Positions 44,726 to 53,435 of a stretch of DNA of 64,000 bases are shown here, in pieces (within the stretch, counting starts at the first letter, position 1; each line of letters begins with the position of its first letter). Both the position numbers and the translations under genes were made by a program. This DNA is from Lentzea guizhouensis. GTDB taxonomy: Bacteria > Actinomycetota > Actinomycetes > Mycobacteriales > Pseudonocardiaceae. The DNA is taken from assembly GCF_001701025.1 (NCBI RefSeq), contig NZ_CP016793.1, forward strand, positions 6,200,001-6,264,000. The letters are read 5' to 3'. The notes below the pieces were generated by a model that did not search any database, had not been told where the DNA came from, and worked only from the letters and a program-made list of their open reading frames with translations.

Positions 44726-46443
44726 ATGACGATGAACGACAAGGGACGGGCGATACTCGCGCGGCTCACCGCGACACCGGACGGCACGTGGCTGTCGTGC
44801 GCGTCCTGCCGTTCCCAGCTGCACGGCGAGAAGCTGCGCCGCAGCCTGGGCGTCTGCGCGGTTTGCGGGTACCACTTCCGGTTGCCGGCGCGGGAACGGA
44901 TCGAGTCCCTCGTCGACAAGGGATCGTTCGCCGAGCAACGAGCCGACGTCGAAGCGGCGGACCCACTCGGCTTCGTCGACCGCGAGCCGTATTCGCAGCG
45001 GCTGTCCCGTGCGCGGGAGTCCACGGGGCTCACGGACGCGGTGATCGCGGGTGTCGCGCGCACGGGCGGGCACCCCGTCGTGCTGGTGGTGCTGGACTTC
45101 GGGTTCATGGGCGGCAGCATGGGCGCGGTGGTCGGGGAGACCGTCACGACGGCGGCGGAGACCGCGTTGCGGACGCGGACGCCACTCGTCGTGGTGTCGT
45201 CATCGGGTGGTGCCCGCATGCAGGAAGGCGTGTTCTCGCTGCTGCAGATGGCGAAGACCTCGGCAGCGGTCGGCAGGCTGCGCGCCGCGGGCGTGCCGTT
45301 CGTGAGCGTGCTCGCCGACCCCGTGTACGGCGGTGTCGCGGCGTCGTTCGCGGCGCTCGGCGACATGATCATTGCTGAGAGCGGTGCGCGTGCCGGGTTC
45401 GCGGGGCCGAAGGTGATCGAGCAGACCATCCGGCAGCGACTGCCGGAAGACTTCCAGACCGCCGGTTTCCTGCTCGAACACGGCCACGTCGACATGGTGG
45501 TCGACCGCGCGGGGCTCGCCGCGACTGTGCGCGCGATCATCGCTTGGTGCTCGGGTGACGCGACCCCGCCGGTAGCCGCGGCACCCGCGACGGCCGTGCC
45601 CGTGCGGTGCGTCGACGCGTGGGAGGCGGTGCGTGCTGCCCGCGATCCCAAGCGGCCCAACGCGACCGACTACATCGGGCAGATCTTCACCGGGTTCGTC
45701 GAGTTGCACGGCGACCGGGCGGTGGAGGACGACCAGGCTGTCGTCGGCGGCATCGCGTGGCTGGACGACACTCCGGTCGTGGTGGTCGGGTCGTGCAAGG
45801 GCGAGGACACCCGTGAGAACGTCCGCCGCAACTTCGGAATGCCGCAGCCCTCCGGCTACCGCAAGGCGGCCAGGCTGTTCGAGCTCGCGCAACGCGCCGG
45901 GAAGCCGGTGATCACGTTCGTCGACACGCCCGGCGCGCATCCGGGGATCCGCGCCGAGGAAGGCAACCAGAGCGCCGCGATCGCCGAGCTGATCACGTTG
46001 TCCGCCGGCCTGCGGGTGCCGATCGTCACCGTGATCACGGGCGAGGGCGGCAGCGGCGGCGCGCTCGCGCTCGCGACGGGGGATCGCCTGCTGGTGCAGG
46101 AGAACGCGGTCTACTCGGTGATCAGCCCGGAGGGGTGCGCCACCATCCTCTTCGGTGACGCCGGCCGCGCACCGCAGGCCGCACGGGCGTTGCGGGTCGA
46201 TGCCGCGGCGCTGCTGGGGCTCGGTGTCGCGGACGAGCTCGTTCCCGAACCGCCCGGCGGCGCACAGACCGACCCGGCTGCCGCGCGGCGGTCGCCAATG
46301 CCGTCCGCCGCTCGCTGGGAGACCTGGTGCGCTGCAGCCCGGACGAGCTCGTCGCCGCCCGCTATCGCCGGCTGCGGTCATGGGGGACCGCCGCGCTGAG
46401 CCGGCGCTCCGGCACGTCAGCACTGGAGGTGCTCAATGTCTGA
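44726..46443 (+). CDS. Acetyl-CoA carboxylase carboxyltransferase, AccD-AccA fusion
   Basis: About 572 residues after repair. Residues about 20-55 form a zinc ribbon (CASC ... CAVCGYHF) and AccD continues to about 280 (GFMGGSMGAVVGE, SSSGGARMQEG). The AccA half follows from about 305 (RDPKRPNATDYIGQIFTGFVELHGDR, GMPQPSGYRKAARL, FVDTPGAHPG, GEGGSGGALAL). At about 46284 one base is missing. Restoring it changes the nonsense tail after TDPAA into VANAVRRSLGDL and ends at TGA 46441-46443, overlapping the BCCP ATG. GGGGAGG precedes the start. It transfers CO2 from biotin to acetyl-CoA, dedicated malonyl-CoA supply for this cluster. Confidence 0.88.
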
Positions 46444-46873
46444 TCAGGAGGTCGAACGGCTGTGGGCCGGTGTCCGGGAGCTCGTCGACAGCATCAGGGG
46501 CACGACGGTCACCCGGCTGAAGGTCGAGTGGGGCGGGATCGCCGTGGAGATCGAGGCGGCGCAGCACGCGGCAGAGCCCTCGGTCGCGCTCACCCCGGCG
46601 TCGCGACCCGGGCAGCAAGATGAACACCCTGGTGGTCACCGCCATCAGGTGACCGCGCCGCTGGTCGGTGTCTTCTACCGCAGGCCCGCGCCGAACGAGA
46701 AGGCGTTCGTCGAGCCGGGTGACCACGTCCAGGTGGGACAGCAGGTCGCGATAGTCGAGGCGATGAAGATGATGAACGCCGTGCTCGCCGACCGGGCGGG
46801 CGCGGTCGGGGACATCCTCGTCGCTGACGGTGAGGTCGTGGAGTTCGGCCAGCCCCTGATCGAGATCGGCTGA
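46436..46873 (+). CDS. accB: Biotin carboxyl carrier protein AccB
   Basis: 145 residues. The biotinyl Lys111 lies in EAMKMMN. C-terminal lipoyl-like domain (TAPLVGVFYRRPAPNEKAFVEPGDHV, VGQQVAIVEAMKM) and an N-terminal helical segment with the Pro/His-rich linker usual for BCCP. Length is that of bacterial AccB (150-160). It overlaps the repaired AccDA end by 8 bases and is 5 bases before AccC, so the subunits are made together. Confidence 0.94.
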   Translation: MSDQEVERLWAGVRELVDSIRGTTVTRLKVEWGGIAVEIEAAQHAAEPSVALTPASRPGQQDEHPGGHRHQVTAPLVGVFYRRPAPNEKAFVEPGDHVQVGQQVAIVEAMKMMNAVLADRAGAVGDILVADGEVVEFGQPLIEIG

Positions 46874-46878
46874 GCGCG

Positions 46879-48249
46879 GTGTTCACGAAACTGCTCGTCT
46901 GCAACCGCGGCGAGATCGCCGTGCGGATCATCCGGACCTGCCGAGAGCTCGGCATCCGCACGGTCGTCGCGCACTCCACGGCGGACGCCGACAGCCTCGC
47001 GGTGCGGCTGGCCGACGAGGCCGTGTGCCTCGGGCCGGGCCCGGCCGCGCAGAGCTACCTGAGCGTGACCGCCGTGCTCTACGCCTGCGCCAAGACCGGC
47101 GCGGACGCCGTGCACCCCGGTTATGGCTTCCTCTCCGAGGACGTCGTGTTCGCGGAGAGCTGCGCCGCGGCCGGCATCACGTTCATCGGCCCGCCCGCGG
47201 CGCTCATCGGGCTGATGGGGGACAAGATCGCCGCACGGGCGGCGATGCGCGAGGCGGGCGTGCCGGTGCTGCCCGGCTCCGACGGGCCGGTGCGCCGGAT
47301 GGAGGCGGCGTGGGAGGTCGCCGGCCGCATCGGCTTCCCGCTCGTGATCAAAGCCGCGGCCGGCGGTGGTGGGCGGGGGATCAGTGTCGTAACGCGCCAG
47401 GGGCTGCTCGAGGAGTCGTTCCACGCGACACAGGCGGCCGCGCGGGCGTTGTTCCACGACGACCGCGTGTACCTGGAGAAGTACGTCGCCGCGGCCAGGC
47501 ACATCGAGGTGCAGATGCTCGCCGACGCGTACGGGACCGTCGTGCACCTCGGCGAACGGGACTGTTCCGTACAGCGGCGGCAGCAGAAGCTCGTCGAGGA
47601 GGCGCCGTCGCCTTTCCTGACCACGCAGGGGCGCGACGCGCTCTTCGCCGCGGCCGTCAGGGGCGCCCGCCGCACGTCGTTCGTCAACGCGGGCACCTTC
47701 GAGTTCCTCGTCGACGAGGACGGCAAGCCGTACTTCATCGAGATGAACACGCGGCTGCAGGTCGAGCACCCGGTGAGCGAGGAGCAGACCGGCGTCGACA
47801 TCGTCGAGTGGATGATCCGGATCGCCGCGGGTGAGCCGCTTCCGTTCGCGCAGCAGGACGTGTCGCACTCCGGGCACTCGATCGAGGTGCGGATCAACGC
47901 CGAGGACTTCGCCCGTGACTGGGCGGGTTCGTCCGGCCGGATCTCGCGGCTCGACCTTCCCGGTGGTCCGGGTGTCCGCGTGGACACCCACGCCCACGCC
48001 GGATACTTCGTGCCGCCTTACTACGACTCGCTGCTGGCCAAGGTGATCGTGTCGGCTCCGACCCGGGACCGGGCGTTGCGCAGGCTCGACCGGGCGCTCG
48101 GCGAGTTTCGCTGCGACGGCGTGACCACCAACGTCGACTTCCATCGAAAACTCCTGCGCCACAACGATTTCACAGCGGGTACCTACCGGCTGGACGTGGT
48201 GGACGCGGTGCTCGCTGAGATGGCTCCACCGAGAGAGGAAAACACATGA
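46879..48249 (+). CDS. accC: Biotin carboxylase AccC
   Basis: 456 residues. LLVCNRGEIAVRIIRTCRELG start, ATP-grasp loop KAAAGGGGRGISVV, HIEVQMLADAYGTVVHLGERDCSVQRRQQKLVEEAPSPF, the metal/bicarbonate region FIEMNTRLQVEHPV and EVRINAED. All match single-function biotin carboxylases (about 450). GTG at 46879. With AccDA and AccB it makes a complete heteromeric enzyme, unusual for actinomycetes, which normally use fused AccA3-type alpha subunits plus AccD. Confidence 0.95.
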   Translation: MFTKLLVCNRGEIAVRIIRTCRELGIRTVVAHSTADADSLAVRLADEAVCLGPGPAAQSYLSVTAVLYACAKTGADAVHPGYGFLSEDVVFAESCAAAGITFIGPPAALIGLMGDKIAARAAMREAGVPVLPGSDGPVRRMEAAWEVAGRIGFPLVIKAAAGGGGRGISVVTRQGLLEESFHATQAAARALFHDDRVYLEKYVAAARHIEVQMLADAYGTVVHLGERDCSVQRRQQKLVEEAPSPFLTTQGRDALFAAAVRGARRTSFVNAGTFEFLVDEDGKPYFIEMNTRLQVEHPVSEEQTGVDIVEWMIRIAAGEPLPFAQQDVSHSGHSIEVRINAEDFARDWAGSSGRISRLDLPGGPGVRVDTHAHAGYFVPPYYDSLLAKVIVSAPTRDRALRRLDRALGEFRCDGVTTNVDFHRKLLRHNDFTAGTYRLDVVDAVLAEMAPPREENT

Positions 48250-48503
48250 CCAGCGCTGTTCTGGGCAAGGACGAGCTGAGGGTGATCGTCGCGGACGTGC
48301 TCGACGTCGATGCGGACCTGGTCACCGACGACGCACACTTCGGTGACGACCTGGGGGCGGACTCGCTGCTCGCGTTGGAGGTGATGGTGATTCTCGAGAA
48401 GCGGTACGAGGTGAAGCTCGCCGAGTCGGAACTGATGGAACTGACTTCGCTGCAGAAGGTCTACGACCTGCTGCAGCAGAAGATCTCCGAGGCAGCGGCG
48501 TGA
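48246..48503 (+). CDS. Acyl carrier protein 2
   Basis: 85 residues. Phosphopantetheine Ser in LGADSLLALEVMV (about residue 39), closer to the FabF/FabD-interacting consensus (GADSLDTVE) than ACP1 (DADSL). ATG at 48246 overlaps the AccC stop and its own stop overlaps the dehydratase GTG. It is probably the main elongation carrier of this synthase. Confidence 0.92.
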   Translation: MTSAVLGKDELRVIVADVLDVDADLVTDDAHFGDDLGADSLLALEVMVILEKRYEVKLAESELMELTSLQKVYDLLQQKISEAAA

Positions 48504-48859
48504 TCACGCCGCTGAGCGGTGTGGTCGAGCTGCGGGGCCCCAGATCGGCGGTGTACCGGATCGAACCGCGGGAGCAGGTGATCGAGGGGCACTACCCCGG
48601 GTTCCCGATCTTCCCCGGTGTCTGCATCGTCGAATGCGTGCACCGCAGCGCGCTCACCGTGTCGCCGGTCGATCGCCCGATCCGGCTGGCCGCGGTCATC
48701 TCGACCCGGTTCGTCACCCCGGCGTTCCCGGGCGACGAGCTCGCAATCGACCTCGACTGGATCCGCGACGGTGACGGGTGGCGTTGCGTGGCGGAGGTCA
48801 CCACGGAGCGGGGCCGGGCGGCGCTCGTACGACTGAGGTTCGAGGAGGGCACGTCATGA
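48500..48859 (+). CDS. Hotdog dehydratase subunit A (FabZ-like, His present)
   Basis: 119 residues, a single hotdog. The FabZ active-site helix reads EGHYPGFPIFPGVCIVECVHRSA: His at about residue 31 and the following Glu are both present in FabZ positions. Shorter than FabZ (about 145) at the N-terminus. GTG 48500 overlaps the ACP2 stop (GTGA). It is followed by a second hotdog gene with a 4-base overlap, suggesting a heteromer that removes water from 3-hydroxyacyl-ACP. Confidence 0.85.
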   Translation: MITPLSGVVELRGPRSAVYRIEPREQVIEGHYPGFPIFPGVCIVECVHRSALTVSPVDRPIRLAAVISTRFVTPAFPGDELAIDLDWIRDGDGWRCVAEVTTERGRAALVRLRFEEGTS

Positions 48860-49344
48860 CCAGACCGCTGGAGATCGGTACCGCCGGTATCCGGAAGAGG
48901 ATCCCGCACCGCTACCCGATCATGCTCGTCGACCGGGTGACGGAGCTGGTGCCGGGTGAGCGCCTCACCGCGCTGAAGGCCGTCACCTGCAACGAGCCGT
49001 GGTACCGGGAGCTGCCCGAGTCTGCTGTGGACTTCGCGTATCCACAGGTCATGGTGATCGAGTCGTGGTGCCAGGCGGCCGGGTTGCTGGTCACGGAGCG
49101 AGAGCCGAACCCGAGCGCACCGGCGGGCACCGTGATGTTGTTCGGCGGGATGGCCGACATCCGGTTCCACCGCGAGGTGTTCCCGGGCGACGTGCTCGAG
49201 CACCGCGTCCGGCTGTTGCGCGCGGTGTCCGACGCCGCGATCTTCGAAGGGGAGTCGGTCGTCGCCGGTGAGACCGTCCTGGAGGTCGGGCGGGTCGCCG
49301 TCGCCACGAGGCCGGCGACCGAGCTGACGGGAGCGCCCGCGTGA
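48856..49344 (+). CDS. Hotdog dehydratase subunit B (FabZ-like, His lost)
   Basis: 162 residues. The FabZ start [33 protein letters not shown] is very well kept. The catalytic GHFPG segment, however, is replaced by [21 protein letters not shown]: no His, no Gly, but the helix Glu (ESWCQ) remains. It cannot use the normal His/Glu dyad and probably complements subunit A in a heterodimer. ATG 48856. Confidence 0.85.
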   Translation: MTRPLEIGTAGIRKRIPHRYPIMLVDRVTELVPGERLTALKAVTCNEPWYRELPESAVDFAYPQVMVIESWCQAAGLLVTEREPNPSAPAGTVMLFGGMADIRFHREVFPGDVLEHRVRLLRAVSDAAIFEGESVVAGETVLEVGRVAVATRPATELTGAPA

Positions 49345-50090
49345 CAACGGGAACCAGGCCGGTCGCGTTGGTGACCGGCGGCACGAGGGGGATCGGCGCG
49401 GCCGTCGTGCGCCGGCTCGCCGAAGCCGGGCACGATGTCGCGATCTGCCATCGCGGCGGCGATCCGGACGCGGCGCTGCGGTTGGTGAAGGAGATCGAGG
49501 AACTCGGCGGCCAAGCGTTCGCCCGCGCGACCGACGTTTCGGACGGCGCGGGTGTCCGCGACCTGGTCGCCGAGGTCGAGGACCGCCTCGGCCCGGTGGA
49601 GGTGCTCGTCACCTCGGCGGGGATCGTGCGGGACAAGCCGTTGCTGCTGATGAGCGATGACGAGTGGCACGACGTGCTGGACATCAACCTCGACGGCACC
49701 TACCACGCGTGTCGCTCGGTCGTTTTCGGGATGATGAAACGCAAGTCGGGCCGCATCGTCACCCTCTCGTCCGTGGCGGGAGTGTTCGGCAACGCGACCC
49801 AGAGCAACTATTCGGCGTCGAAGGCCGGGATCATCGGCTTCAGCAAGGCGCTGGCGAAGGAGGTGGGCCGCTACGGCATCCGCGTCAACGTCGTGGCGCC
49901 GGGGTTCATCGACACCGACATGACGTCCGGACTGTCGGAGTCCGTGCGCCGGCAGGCGCTGAAGTCCGTTCCGCTGGGACGGTTCGGCAGGCCGGACGAG
50001 GTCGCGGACCTCGTGTCGTTCCTCGTGTCGGACCGGGCGGGGTACATCACCGGGTCGGTGTTCCACGTGGACGGCGGCATGATCATCTGA
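49341..50090 (+). CDS. fabG: 3-oxoacyl-ACP reductase FabG
   Basis: 249-residue classical [14 protein letters not shown] (cofactor), NxAG region as TSAGIVRDK, Ser in LSSVAGVFG, Tyr156/Lys160 in [11 protein letters not shown], and GFIDTDMT, the FabG-specific loop. Ends [16 protein letters not shown] 49341 overlaps the dehydratase stop. It reduces 3-ketoacyl-ACP in each cycle, completing KS, KR, DH, ER of the synthase. Confidence 0.94.
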   Translation: MTTGTRPVALVTGGTRGIGAAVVRRLAEAGHDVAICHRGGDPDAALRLVKEIEELGGQAFARATDVSDGAGVRDLVAEVEDRLGPVEVLVTSAGIVRDKPLLLMSDDEWHDVLDINLDGTYHACRSVVFGMMKRKSGRIVTLSSVAGVFGNATQSNYSASKAGIIGFSKALAKEVGRYGIRVNVVAPGFIDTDMTSGLSESVRRQALKSVPLGRFGRPDEVADLVSFLVSDRAGYITGSVFHVDGGMII

Positions 50091-50100
50091 TGGGGGATGG

Positions 50101-50793
50101 ATGAAGAAGGATCGGTTGCGCTACTACTTCTCGTTCCGCAGCCCTTACTCGTGGCTGGCGCATCGGGAGCTGTTGCGGTCGCACGGGGATGTCGCCGCCG
50201 CGACGACGTGGATCCCGTTCTGGGAGCCGGACGAGCAGACCACCCGGATGCTGGGCGAGGCAGGCGGGCAGGTCGTGTACGCGGTGATGTCCAGGGAGAA
50301 GCACTTCTACGTGCTGCAGGACGTCCGGAGGCTGGCAGCCGCGCGCGGGTTGACGTTCCGCTGGCCGCACGACCCCGATCCGTGCTGGGAGGTGCCGCAC
50401 CTGGCGTACCTCGTCGCGGAGTCCTGTGAGCTGGGCGCGGAGTTCGCCGAGGGCGTTCACCGGGCGCGTTGGGAGGAGGGCAGGGACATCTGCGACCGGG
50501 GGGTGATCGCGGACATCGCGTCCGGGCTCGGTCTCGATCCGACGCGGACCGCGAACGCCGCCGATGACCTCGCCGTACGGGAGCGGGGCGTCGCGGCGCT
50601 GCTGGCGGCACACGACGACCGGGTGTTCGGAGTGCCGTTCTTCGTGCGGGGCTTCGACCACTTCTGGGGACTCGACCGGCTCGCGACGTTCGCCGACACG
50701 GTCCGCGCGGCGCCGCCGAGCAAGCCGGGTGACGAAACGCCCGCGCCGCCGGCGGTCGTGACCGACGGCGGGCACGCGGGCGGGTGCGGGTGA
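50101..50793 (+). CDS. DsbA-fold/2-hydroxychromene-2-carboxylate isomerase-like protein
   Basis: 230 residues. YYFSFRSPYSWLAHREL at the start is the HCCA-isomerase/kappa-GST version of the thioredoxin fold: the Ser-Pro of RSPYSW replaces the CxxC, so it is not an oxidoreductase of disulfides. PFFVRGFDHFWGLDRL near the end has the cis-Pro loop. The last 30 residues are a Pro/Gly tail. The family isomerises double bonds using glutathione-type chemistry or none. Here it may set alkene geometry or position in the acyl chain (inference). The start has the same GGGGGATGG leader as KS1. Last gene of the operon. Confidence 0.78.
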   Translation: MKKDRLRYYFSFRSPYSWLAHRELLRSHGDVAAATTWIPFWEPDEQTTRMLGEAGGQVVYAVMSREKHFYVLQDVRRLAAARGLTFRWPHDPDPCWEVPHLAYLVAESCELGAEFAEGVHRARWEEGRDICDRGVIADIASGLGLDPTRTANAADDLAVRERGVAALLAAHDDRVFGVPFFVRGFDHFWGLDRLATFADTVRAAPPSKPGDETPAPPAVVTDGGHAGGCG

Positions 50794-50802
50794 CCGCGGC
50801 GC

Positions 50803-51669
50803 TCAACGCTGATGCTGGTGGTGGGACGTCGTGGCAGCCAGCGCGACGCCCCACGCCGCGAAGTTCCCGTACACCAGGGGAAACACCCACCCGGTGACGA
50901 ACCCCTGCGTGGCGGACGCCGGGTCGACGGCGGTCTTGATCACCCCGTAGACGCCGGACATGCCCGCGCTCAGCAGCAGGACCGCCCCGATCCAGCCGAT
51001 CACGAGCAGCGGCCACCGCGGCAGCCGCTCACCCCCCGGCCACACCAGCGCGAGCGCGGTCGCTGCCCCGACCATCGCGGCGATCACGGTGCCCCAGCCG
51101 GCGAACAAGGCGCCCCACGGTCCCCCGAAGTAGCGGTTGAGCGCGTCAGCCTGCACGAAGCCGTGCGTCCCGCCCAGGGACCAGTAGGCCTTCAGCAGCA
51201 GATAGGGAAAGGCCAGCGCGCAGGCTGCGTAACCCCACCACGACCAGCGCCTGTCCGGGGTGGACGCTGCGCGGTGGCGCGAGGTCCGGCAGCCGAGGGT
51301 GCAGTGCAGCATCGTGGCGGCGGCGATGATGGCGAGTGCGCGCAACGCCGTGGTGGGGCCGTCCGATCGGGAGGGGACGATGTGCAGGGCGGCGAGCAGC
51401 TCGAAGACGACGCCTCCGCTCAGCGCCAGGGCGCCGAACGAGATCCACGACAGCACGAGCACGGGCACCACGGCCGGCCGCGGTGCCCGTCGTTGCGCGA
51501 CCACAGCCGCGATGGCCGACAGCGCGGCCAGGCAGGCGAGCAGTCGCGGCACCGTCGTGGGTGGATATCCCTGATGTCCCGGCGGATCCGGCCACACGCC
51601 GAACACGACCAGCATGGCGGCACAGCAGGCGATCGTCAGCCAGGAGCTCACCCGGGTCACGGCGCGCAT
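50803..51669 (-). CDS. Multi-pass membrane protein, unknown
   Basis: 288 residues with about eight hydrophobic helices (WLTIACCAAMLVVFGVW, LLACLAALSAIAAVVAQ, FPYLLLKAYWSLGG, VYGNFAAWGVALA). No transporter signature recognised. The conserved-looking FPYLLLKAYWSLGGTHG resembles actinobacterial membrane proteins without known function. ATG at 51669 overlaps the LuxR-type gene end by 13 bases, so both are co-transcribed away from the biosynthetic operon. A link to immunity or signalling is possible but unsupported. Confidence 0.75.
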   Translation of the reverse strand: MRAVTRVSSWLTIACCAAMLVVFGVWPDPPGHQGYPPTTVPRLLACLAALSAIAAVVAQRRAPRPAVVPVLVLSWISFGALALSGGVVFELLAALHIVPSRSDGPTTALRALAIIAAATMLHCTLGCRTSRHRAASTPDRRWSWWGYAACALAFPYLLLKAYWSLGGTHGFVQADALNRYFGGPWGALFAGWGTVIAAMVGAATALALVWPGGERLPRWPLLVIGWIGAVLLLSAGMSGVYGVIKTAVDPASATQGFVTGWVFPLVYGNFAAWGVALAATTSHHQHQR

Positions 51670-52529
51670 TGCCCTGGCGAGAGCAGACCCAGCGCGGCGG
51701 CGCGCATCCCGGCTTCGAACCGGGACGCCGCGTCCAGCTCCCGCATGATGTCCGCGACGTGTCTGCGATACGTGCGCACCGACATGCCGAGCTCGCGCGC
51801 CGCGACGTTGTCGGTGTGCCCTGCGCTGAGAGCGTTGAGAACACGACTGCCCATCTTGCCGAGGCTGCGGTCACTGAGCCGGACGTAGTCGTCGAGGCTC
51901 GCCGCGCCGGACCAGATGTTGAAGAAGAAGGTCTGCAACGCCAGCAGCACCCCCGACGTGCGCACGACGATCATCTTCGTGCCCGTTGAGCGGGAGCGCG
52001 TGCCGAGCAGCGCCGCGCCGCCGTCCGCGACGACCAGGTGCGGCACGAGGCACTTCGCCACTCGGACGTGCACACCCTTGTCCGCGACCTCCACCAACGT
52101 GTTGCGCATCGAGCCCGACAGGTGTTTCGGCGAGCACAGCATGTGCACACGGGTGCCGTTGCACGGTAAATCCGACACCGCGTCGATCAGCTCGTCCAAC
52201 CCGTCGCCGGGCGGCGGCGCGACGCACCTCAGCACCAGGCGCGCCTTCGCCGCCAATCCCAGCATCGCCCGCCTGCGAGCTTCGAGCGACGGCAGGCGTT
52301 CGACGGCATCGCCGTTCCTGTGAGCCTGGTGGTTGTCCATCGCGAGCTTGATCAACGCGGACGCCTCGGCGAGTGTTGCCTCGATGTCATCGCGCTGCGG
52401 TCCGGCAGCTGTCAGATCCCACGCCCCTGTCGGCTCGACCGGGTCGCCGGAGACCCGGCCCATGCGTTCCGAGTCCGCGAACGTGAGGCCGACATCATCC
52501 GAACGTCGCTTGTCGTGTACGAAAGACAC
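51657..52529 (-). CDS. LuxR-type regulator with non-receiver N-terminal domain
   Basis: 290 residues. The N-terminal 210 residues resemble the sensor region of TrmB/PLD-like HTH regulators widespread in Streptomyces (ARLVLRCVAPPPGDGLDELI, RVHMLCSPKHL, GVHVRVAKCLVPHLVVADGGAALLGT). The C-terminal HTH reads VLNALSAGHTDNVAARELGMSVRTYRRHVADIM, a LuxR-like helix pair. GTG at 52529 is chosen for its GGGGGA; a GTG 18 bases further up is possible. With the membrane-protein gene it forms a small operon at the edge of the tun-like cluster. Candidate pathway regulator. Confidence 0.82.
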   Translation of the reverse strand: MSFVHDKRRSDDVGLTFADSERMGRVSGDPVEPTGAWDLTAAGPQRDDIEATLAEASALIKLAMDNHQAHRNGDAVERLPSLEARRRAMLGLAAKARLVLRCVAPPPGDGLDELIDAVSDLPCNGTRVHMLCSPKHLSGSMRNTLVEVADKGVHVRVAKCLVPHLVVADGGAALLGTRSRSTGTKMIVVRTSGVLLALQTFFFNIWSGAASLDDYVRLSDRSLGKMGSRVLNALSAGHTDNVAARELGMSVRTYRRHVADIMRELDAASRFEAGMRAAALGLLSPGQCAP

Positions 52530-52599
52530 AGCTTCCCCCTGCTGCACTGCTCACATCGAACGTTGTTCGTTCAACTTCTGTCGAAGTCGAGTGGAATGA

Positions 52600-53193
52600 T
52601 CAACGGCTGCGGCCGCGAAGTATTCCGGCGCGGACGAGTTCGGCTTTGTTGCCCAGATTGAGCTTTGTGCGAATACGTTTCACATACGTGTCCACGGTGT
52701 GCCTGCTGATGGCGAGTCTGTTGGCGACCTGCCCGTGAGTGAGCCCGTGCGCGATCAGGTTCAGCACCTGTCGCTCGCGTGCGGATAAAGGTGTGTCCGC
52801 CTGATCGGTGCGTTCGTCCGCGTGAAGTCCGCCCGGCCAGAACTGCCCGCCGCCGGCGACCCTGTCGATGGCTTCCACTATTCGCGACGCGCTGGCCCGC
52901 CGGTCCACCGCTCCCCGGGCTCCCGCTTCGTGGTACTGGCGGATCAAGTGCACGTCGGCGGCGTCGGCGAGCACGAGCACGGCGTTGGTGCCGCCGACAA
53001 GGGCGGACAGGGTGAGGTCGGTCAGCGTTTGGGGGTCGACGACGAGAACGTCGGCGGCCGCGGCCGCGGCAGCGTTCCACGTCGTGTGGGCCGCAACAAC
53101 GTTGATGTCGTGCGCGGAAAGAATGGATGACAAGCCAGTGAGGTAGACAGGTGAACTGTCCACCAGATAAACCCGAACCACCGTCGCCCCCAT
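52600..53193 (-). CDS. NarL/LuxR-family response-regulator-like protein
   Basis: 197 residues. Degenerate receiver domain ([28 protein letters not shown], with Asp in VLVVDPQT) that has only one Asp in the usual acidic pair, so phosphorylation is doubtful. C-terminal Ger[50 protein letters not shown] 53193 starts the receiver fold; the open frame upstream is not protein-like. It is divergent from the PIG-L gene across 242 bases that should hold both promoters. Such orphan regulators often control antibiotic clusters. Confidence 0.85.
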   Translation of the reverse strand: MGATVVRVYLVDSSPVYLTGLSSILSAHDINVVAAHTTWNAAAAAAADVLVVDPQTLTDLTLSALVGGTNAVLVLADAADVHLIRQYHEAGARGAVDRRASASRIVEAIDRVAGGGQFWPGGLHADERTDQADTPLSARERQVLNLIAHGLTHGQVANRLAISRHTVDTYVKRIRTKLNLGNKAELVRAGILRGRSR

Positions 53194-53435
53194 GGCATCA
53201 GAATGTGCGAATGTCGCTGGTCGCAGCCGCGGAGTTGTCGCGGTGGCGGGGCCGGCTCCCCAGTCGGCCCAAGCGTGCAGATCGCAACTCCTGGCATCCT
53301 CCCCCCGGAGACGCCAGCGCAGGACCCACCGTAGCACAGGCTGATCTCGCAGGTTCTTATTTGTTGTCCGCCGACATTTTGTCCCTTTTTTTCGTGACAT
53401 GACCGTGGAGGTGGATATCTCTAGGTTCAATCCAT

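Noticed and set aside
35601..50090. Enediyne or aromatic type II PKS
   Set aside because: No iterative multidomain PKS, no aromatase/cyclase. Enoyl reductase, carboxylase and tun-type genes fit an acyl chain for a nucleoside antibiotic better.
50803..51669. Extra MraY-type self-resistance protein
   Set aside because: Multi-pass, but none of the acidic motifs of polyprenyl-phosphate transferases is visible.
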